Source: Streptomyces spiramyceticus
GTDB lineage: Bacteria; Actinomycetota; Actinomycetes; Streptomycetales; Streptomycetaceae
Direction: 5' to 3'
Assembly: GCF_028807635.1 (NCBI RefSeq)
Contig: NZ_JARBAX010000002.1
Location: 1,736,001-1,800,000 of the forward strand
Length of the DNA stretch: 64,000 nucleotides
Of this stretch, positions 59,567 through 64,000 are shown piece by piece. The notes beneath the pieces are model-generated. The model saw only the letters and a program-made list of their open reading frames with translations, was not told the origin of the DNA and searched no databases. Numbering within the stretch: position 1 is the stretch's first letter; each line of letters opens with the position of its first letter. The position numbers and the translations under genes are program-made.

Positions 59567-62425
59567 CTATTGCCGTACTTTCGGCAACTGCCCCGCGAGG
59601 GCCTCGGGCGGACCGGTCAGGCCGAGTTCCACCGCGCGCCGGGCGGCCGCCACCCGCGACGAGCAGCCGAGCTTGTCGAGCACGTTGCGTACGTGCATGT
59701 CGACGGTGCGTGTGCTGATGAAGAGGGCCCGGGCGATCTCACGGTTGGTCCGGCCGTCGGCCAGCAGGTGCAGGACTTCCTTCTCACGGCGGGTGAGTCC
59801 GGCGGGTTCCAGGGAGCGGGCGGCGAGGCGGCCCAGCCGCCGGTCGACCTGCTCGCCCATGTCGGCCAGCCTCGCTGCGCACCTGCGTGTCAGCGGCTTG
59901 GCGCCCAATCGGTGCGCGGTCCGGTAGGCGCTGGTCAGGGCGGAGACCGCGGCCTCCCGGTTGCCTTCGCCCGCCAGTGCGGCGCCGCGGCGTAGCTGGG
60001 TGAGCGCCTGCTCGTAGGGCGCGGTGACGTCGCGCAGCAGGTCGACTGCCCGGCCGAAGTGCGCGGAGGCATGGGCCGTGTCACCGTCGGCCAGGGCCAG
60101 CTCGCCGCTCGCGTGGGCAAGGGCCGCCAGTACCTTGGGCGAGCTGTTCTGCGTCGCGGCGGTGGCGAGCAACCGGTGGCACTGCGCGAGCCCGTCGCCG
60201 TCACCCCGCTCGGCCAGGAACGTGGCGGCCCAGCGGAGTGCGGGCAGCGCGTAGTGCCATTCCTCCTTCAGCGAGCAGCGCTCCAGCATGGCCGATACGG
60301 TGTGGCGGGCTGTCCCCTCCTCGTCGTCGAGTTCGGCGACCATGGCCAGGCCCCACGTCGCGCCCACCTCCATGCCGAAGATCTCGTTGTCGCGGCCGAA
60401 GGCGGCGGAGCGTCGCAGCGGCCCCCTCGCGTGCCGCGGGTCGCCGCGGAGCACGGTGATCAGCCCTGATTCCTCCTCCGCGACCATGCGGAGTACCTGG
60501 GGGGTGTGCCCATCGCCGAGCACCTCGCCGCAGATGGCGAGTGAGCGGTTCCAATCGCCCATGAGTCGTACCACCGGCGACAGGCAGGTGAAACAGACCC
60601 GCCCGAGTTCGGTGACCCCGTGCGCCCGGCACAGGTCGATCGCCGAGTCGATGGCGTCGGCGGCTGCCGGGTAGTCGGCCGCGTATCCGAGGGCTTCTCC
60701 CAGCTCGTAGTACGCCTCGCCGGTCGCCTCGGGCACCTGCCCGGCGAGGGCGAGCGCAAGCCCGGACCGTGCCAGTTCCACTCCTCGCCGTCCGTCTCCC
60801 AGGGCGGAGCAGAGCGAGCCTTGCATAGCGAGCGCACGGGCCTTGAGGTCCGCGCGGCCCGCCGCCTCGGCGTCCTCGGCCGCGGCCATGGCCTGGTCCA
60901 GCCCCTCCGTGAGCCGCGCCGCGGACTTCAGCTGATCGGCCAGCGTCAGTCGTTCCGCCGCCGCTTCACCGCGCATGCCCGCCGCCGCGTACGCATCGGC
61001 CGCGCGCTCGCGCTCGGTGACCGCGCGCGGCCAGTCGCCCAGCAGCCCGGCGGCGTTGGCCAGTCTCCGGTGCGCCGCCCCGGCGAGCGCCATATCGCCT
61101 CGGGAGTCTCGAATCCGCGCGACATCGGTCCACACCGCCACGGCCGATTCGAGCTCCCCGCACAGCTCGGCACAGTCCGCCAGGCGCTCAAGGGCGGCCA
61201 GCCGGCCTTCCGGGTCGGCGTCCTCCGGCCAGACGGCGAGTGCACGCCGCGCCAGCGTGGCGGCGTCCCGGTAGGCGTGCACGGTGCAGTGGCGCTCGGC
61301 CGCGGCGAGCAGCAACGGCTTCGCGCGCTCGGGTTCGTGCGCGGCGATCCAGTGCTCGGCGACGGTCTCGGGTGGCGCGCCGCGAGCGCTGAGGTGCTCC
61401 GCGATCAGGTGGTGGTGGCGCCATCGCCGGGCCCAGGGAATGCTTCGGTACAGCGCGTCCCGTACGAGCGCGTGGCGGAACTCCGCCCAGCCGGGGTCGT
61501 CTTCCAGCTCCGTGAGCAGCCCACTGTCGAGGAGCTCGTCGACGTCCTGCGGCTCCACAATGTCGGCGAGCGCGAGGAGATCGACGCGTACGCCGAGGAC
61601 GGCGGCCAGCTCCACCGCGGCCCGGTGCCGCTGTCGTAGCTCCGCCGTGCGGACCAGCACCGCGTCGAGCACGCTCTCCGGCACAGGCAGTTCCGTGTTC
61701 GGGGAGATGTCGACGCTGCCGCCGCTTTCGCGCAGGCCACCGGTTTCGCCGAGGGCGGCGGTGAGCTCCTCGACGTAGAACGGCAGGCCCTCAGCCTTGC
61801 CGTGCACCGCTGAGACGAGCGCCGGGGAGGGTGGTGCGCCCAGCAGCCCGGCGAGCAGCTCGCCGGACTGCTCGGCGGCCAGCGGGCGGAGCGCGTACTC
61901 GACGAAGCGACCGCCGCGGCGCAGCGCGGTCCGCATGCGCCGGATGGCGTGCGCGCGCGAGAGCTCTTCACCGCGGTACGTGCCGATCAGCAGCAACGGC
62001 TCTCGTGCCATCGCCACCGCCAGCGCGGGCAACAGGTCGACGGCCGCGGCGCCGGCCCAGTGCAGGTCCTCCAGGACGACCACCGTGGGCTGCTCACGCC
62101 CGATGTCCCGGAAGATGCGCTGGATGCCGTCGAGGAGGGCCGCCTGATCCGCTCGGTGGTACGACAGCATCTGGCCGGCTTCGTCGGACCGGGCCCGCAG
62201 GGCGTCCTCCACGGGCGCGTAACCGCCGGCCCCTGGGGTGGCGGCGCCGCGCAGTACCCGCCCGTCCCATTCCTCAAGGACGTCCGCGACGAGTCGGCTC
62301 TTGCCGACCCCGGAGTCCCCGCTCACCAGGACCAGGCCCCCTTCGCCCGACCGGCACCGCGCGAGCGCGTCGAGCAGCCCTGCGTACTCGGCTGCCCGAC
62401 CGACCAGAGGCGACCGCATCACCAC
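59567..62425 (-). CDS. LAL-type (large ATP-binding LuxR) transcriptional regulator
   Basis: 952 residues from GTG 62425 (ATG 62419 equally possible). N-terminal AAA/NB-ARC ATPase: VGRAAEYAGLLDALARCRSG, Walker A SGDSGVGKSRLV (35-46), Walker B TVVVLEDLHWAG (114-125) and LLLIGTYRGEELSRAHAIRR. A long helical TPR-like region (about 380-860) follows. The C-terminal LuxR helix-turn-helix is LTRREKEVLHLLADGRTNRE, IARALFISTRTVDMHVRNVL, DKLGCSSRVAAARRAVELGL. LAL proteins act as activators of metabolic or antibiotic genes after binding ATP and a ligand. It probably controls the DsrE gene and perhaps the neighbouring ABC operon. Confidence 0.93.
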   Translation of the reverse strand: MVMRSPLVGRAAEYAGLLDALARCRSGEGGLVLVSGDSGVGKSRLVADVLEEWDGRVLRGAATPGAGGYAPVEDALRARSDEAGQMLSYHRADQAALLDGIQRIFRDIGREQPTVVVLEDLHWAGAAAVDLLPALAVAMAREPLLLIGTYRGEELSRAHAIRRMRTALRRGGRFVEYALRPLAAEQSGELLAGLLGAPPSPALVSAVHGKAEGLPFYVEELTAALGETGGLRESGGSVDISPNTELPVPESVLDAVLVRTAELRQRHRAAVELAAVLGVRVDLLALADIVEPQDVDELLDSGLLTELEDDPGWAEFRHALVRDALYRSIPWARRWRHHHLIAEHLSARGAPPETVAEHWIAAHEPERAKPLLLAAAERHCTVHAYRDAATLARRALAVWPEDADPEGRLAALERLADCAELCGELESAVAVWTDVARIRDSRGDMALAGAAHRRLANAAGLLGDWPRAVTERERAADAYAAAGMRGEAAAERLTLADQLKSAARLTEGLDQAMAAAEDAEAAGRADLKARALAMQGSLCSALGDGRRGVELARSGLALALAGQVPEATGEAYYELGEALGYAADYPAAADAIDSAIDLCRAHGVTELGRVCFTCLSPVVRLMGDWNRSLAICGEVLGDGHTPQVLRMVAEEESGLITVLRGDPRHARGPLRRSAAFGRDNEIFGMEVGATWGLAMVAELDDEEGTARHTVSAMLERCSLKEEWHYALPALRWAATFLAERGDGDGLAQCHRLLATAATQNSSPKVLAALAHASGELALADGDTAHASAHFGRAVDLLRDVTAPYEQALTQLRRGAALAGEGNREAAVSALTSAYRTAHRLGAKPLTRRCAARLADMGEQVDRRLGRLAARSLEPAGLTRREKEVLHLLADGRTNREIARALFISTRTVDMHVRNVLDKLGCSSRVAAARRAVELGLTGPPEALAGQLPKVRQ

Positions 62426-62762
62426 ACTGGGCAGTCTAATCCGCCCACTCTCGCCGCGATCGAACTTCAGAAACGGGCGTCAAAAGGGCCTCGACTCTGA
62501 CCACCCCTCCTTCTGGAGCCGGTGACGGGAATGAACCCGCGCTCTCGCTTGGGAATCTTCCGGGCTCCAAGTATCTGGCGAGCCGCTCATCTGCGGAAAT
62601 TCCCTGGCTGTTTCCTTTTCCGGGACTGCCTGGAGGCGCCGCGGGTGACCGCTGTTTGCGGCCCCTGGATGGCCCGTGACACGCGCCGTCCGGGGCTCGC
62701 TGCGAGCGCTTCCGGCAGTGCGGTCAGCGGCATGGGCTGCTCGGCTAGGCCGCCTGTTGTTG
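62426..62762. other. Intergenic, no supportable gene
   Basis: Contains the promoter of the LAL gene near 62430-62500. I see no coding region I can defend on either strand. Confidence 0.45.
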
Positions 62763-63053
62763 TCATGGGCTTGCCGTGGGCTCCTCGTGGGTGTGCTGAC
62801 GGATCAGCATGGGCACGAGGATCCGCTCGCCTGCGGGGGCGAGCCAGACGGTGATCAGCTCGGAGGGGCCTTCGATGCCGGGTGGAGTGGGGAGTTTGGG
62901 CAGGTGACCGGCCCGGCGGAGGGCATCCCGGAGGGCGGCAGTGGCGCGCTCGATGTCGGTGGTCGCGAAGTCGGTGCCGGGAAAGCGCTTGGCGAGGGCT
63001 GCTTTGCTGGGATTGGGTTGGATGGCGGGATGGGGTGTAGTCCCTGGAACTGA
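62763..63053 (-). pseudogene. C-terminal part of a hypothetical protein
   Basis: The minus strand encodes SKAALAKRFPGTDFATTDIE, RATAALRDALRRAGHLPKLP, GPSELITVWLAPAGERILVP and MLIRQHTHEEPTASP-stop. The composition is convincing but the frame has no start: a TGA lies upstream before any ATG, GTG or TTG. Not recognised. Confidence 0.4.
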
Positions 63054-63160
63054 TGGTCACCCTCCGACCTGCTACGGACCGCCCCGATCGGCCTCGGCTG
63101 GTTGGGACGCTCCGTCGTTCCCTGCCTGAGCAGCTCCAGCGGTCGTGCTCAAGCAGCCCG

Positions 63161-63260
63161 TCAGTGGGCCGTCCTGTTGGGCAGGTTGACCGTCTTGTAC
63201 TCGAGGAAGGAGCCGAGCCCCTCGGGCCCGAACTCGCGACCGATGCCGGATGGCTCCGGG
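63161..63260 (-). pseudogene. Aldehyde dehydrogenase C-terminal tail
   Basis: Encodes SGIGREFGPEGLGSFLEYKT and VNLPNRTAH-stop, the last turn of NAD-dependent aldehyde dehydrogenases (SGxGREFGPEGLxxFLEYK). It is joined directly to a serpin remnant upstream, so the enzyme itself is gone. Confidence 0.65.
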
Positions 63261-64000
63261 GTGCGACTGCGTTCGGTCGACACCCGCAGCCCGGGGCCCG
63301 CCTCGCCGAGGGGAAGACGGTCGCCGGGGACCGGGGCGCCGAGGCCGGAGAGAGCGCCGATCCCGTGGCGCAGGACCTGCGAGGGCGTCATGTCTGGTGG
63401 TCCCATGACGAGGTGGGCGTCGACGCCTGTGTTGCCGAGCACCTTGAGCACCGTCAGAGGGCCGTCAGAGGGCCGTCCGGGGTCATGGCCACGGTCACCC
63501 GGTCCAGGAGTGCGGTGATGCGGCACAGCCCGAGGAGGAAACGCCCCTGCCACGGACCGCTGTCGGGGACCATCTCCGTCTCGTGGAAGGGTTGGACCCA
63601 GCGGGTCCGCACCGTCTGCGCCGCGGCCAGGACGAACTCGGTGTCCTCGTCAATCACGGCCGGCATGGTGCGGATCAGGCCACCGGTGTGCTCCTCGACC
63701 CATGCGTCGAGGCTCTTGCGGTCGCAGACCGGGTCGCCGGTGAAGGTGCTTGCTGCCCCGGCGGGCAGCTGTGCTGTCCACCTGGGGTGCAGCGGCAGAG
63801 CGGGCCTGGTCCAGAATCCGAGCGCGGTAACCGTGCCGCGGATCGATCCCAGTGCTTCGAGGAAGCCGCGCGTCTCCGGCGGCCTCGGCGGTCGGCAGCC
63901 CCATTGCGTCCTCCAGTTCGTTCCGCGCCGGTCCTTCAGCAGCGTGCGCGAGAAAGGCGAGGAGCGGCCACAGGCTCGTGGCAGAGAGGACGGTCCCGCC
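63261..64000 (-). pseudogene. Serpin-family protease inhibitor, frameshifted, 5' end outside window
   Basis: On the minus strand: TVLSATSLWPLLAFLAHAAE, ARNELEDAMGLPTAEAAGDA; after a frameshift near 63875 GFLEALGSIRGTVTALGFWT, STFTGDPVCDRKSLDAWVEE, HTGGLIRTMPAVIDEDTEFV, LAAAQTVRTRWVQPFHETEM. This is the serpin core (LDAWVxxxTxGLI and A..VRTxWxQPF). An exact 11-base duplication at 63452-63473 inserts a stop, beyond which the protein would resume as DGPLTVLKVLGNTGVDAHLV. Serpins inhibit serine proteases irreversibly and are uncommon in bacteria. The reactive-site loop is not preserved here. Confidence 0.75.

Overview
The window is about 64 kb of very GC-rich DNA with strong third-position G/C bias, GTG and TTG starts, Tat and lipoprotein exports, and families typical of Streptomyces (LAL regulators, PucR, SMI1/KNR4, VOC proteins, lysyl oxidase, serpin). 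It looks like an accessory or subtelomeric arm of a Streptomyces-type chromosome. Blocks of intact genes alternate with stretches crowded with frameshifted genes and fragments of many transposon families (IS5, Tn3, IS481, IS256, IS701, ISL3, IS21, TnpB). The indel density could be real decay, sequencing error, or both; I cannot separate these from sequence alone.

Layout. 0-9 kb: 3'-truncated secreted protein, IS5-like debris in inverted orientation, a divergent HxlR regulator/NADP-binding oxidoreductase pair, a MurJ-type flippase, an SMI1/KNR4 protein and two GNAT acetyltransferases. 9.2-15.5 kb: two ~1-kb inverted repeat arms, each with a small secreted protein gene, an IS5 transposase 3' end and a broken XRE regulator; between them are an AraC pseudogene, an alpha/beta hydrolase lacking the expected catalytic His, and small membrane proteins. 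15.5-30 kb: a TIGR02391-like pseudogene, a nitronate monooxygenase with a scrambled active-site motif, a DUF2867/DUF6463/TetR group, an M28 aminopeptidase, a divergent EamA/LysR pair, VOC proteins and a stand-alone TOPRIM protein. 30.3-33.1 kb: a secreted polymorphic toxin (heptad stalk, HINT domain, RNase A-like C-terminus) followed immediately by a probable immunity gene. 33.5-45 kb: IS graveyard enclosing an aldo/keto reductase/epimerase/Lrp group, a nucleotidyltransferase, a DUF4253 gene joined to an IstB remnant, and a methyltransferase. 45-49.6 kb: PucR regulator divergent from an NCS1 permease that is translationally coupled to an NTF2-like protein, then a secreted lysyl oxidase. 49.6-51.8 kb: decayed sugar-binding protein, XRE regulator and P450. 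51.9-62.4 kb: exported carboxylesterase divergent from a five-gene branched-chain-amino-acid-type ABC transporter, then VOC, DsrE and a large LAL regulator. 62.7-64 kb: decayed aldehyde dehydrogenase tail and a serpin pseudogene running off the window.

How the genes work together. The clearest units are the toxin/immunity pair; the Liv-type importer with its exported esterase (uptake and hydrolysis of an ester or aromatic/hydrophobic acid is an inference); the PucR/NCS1 nucleobase uptake unit; and several divergent regulator/target pairs with visible palindromic candidate operators (HxlR, TetR, LysR).
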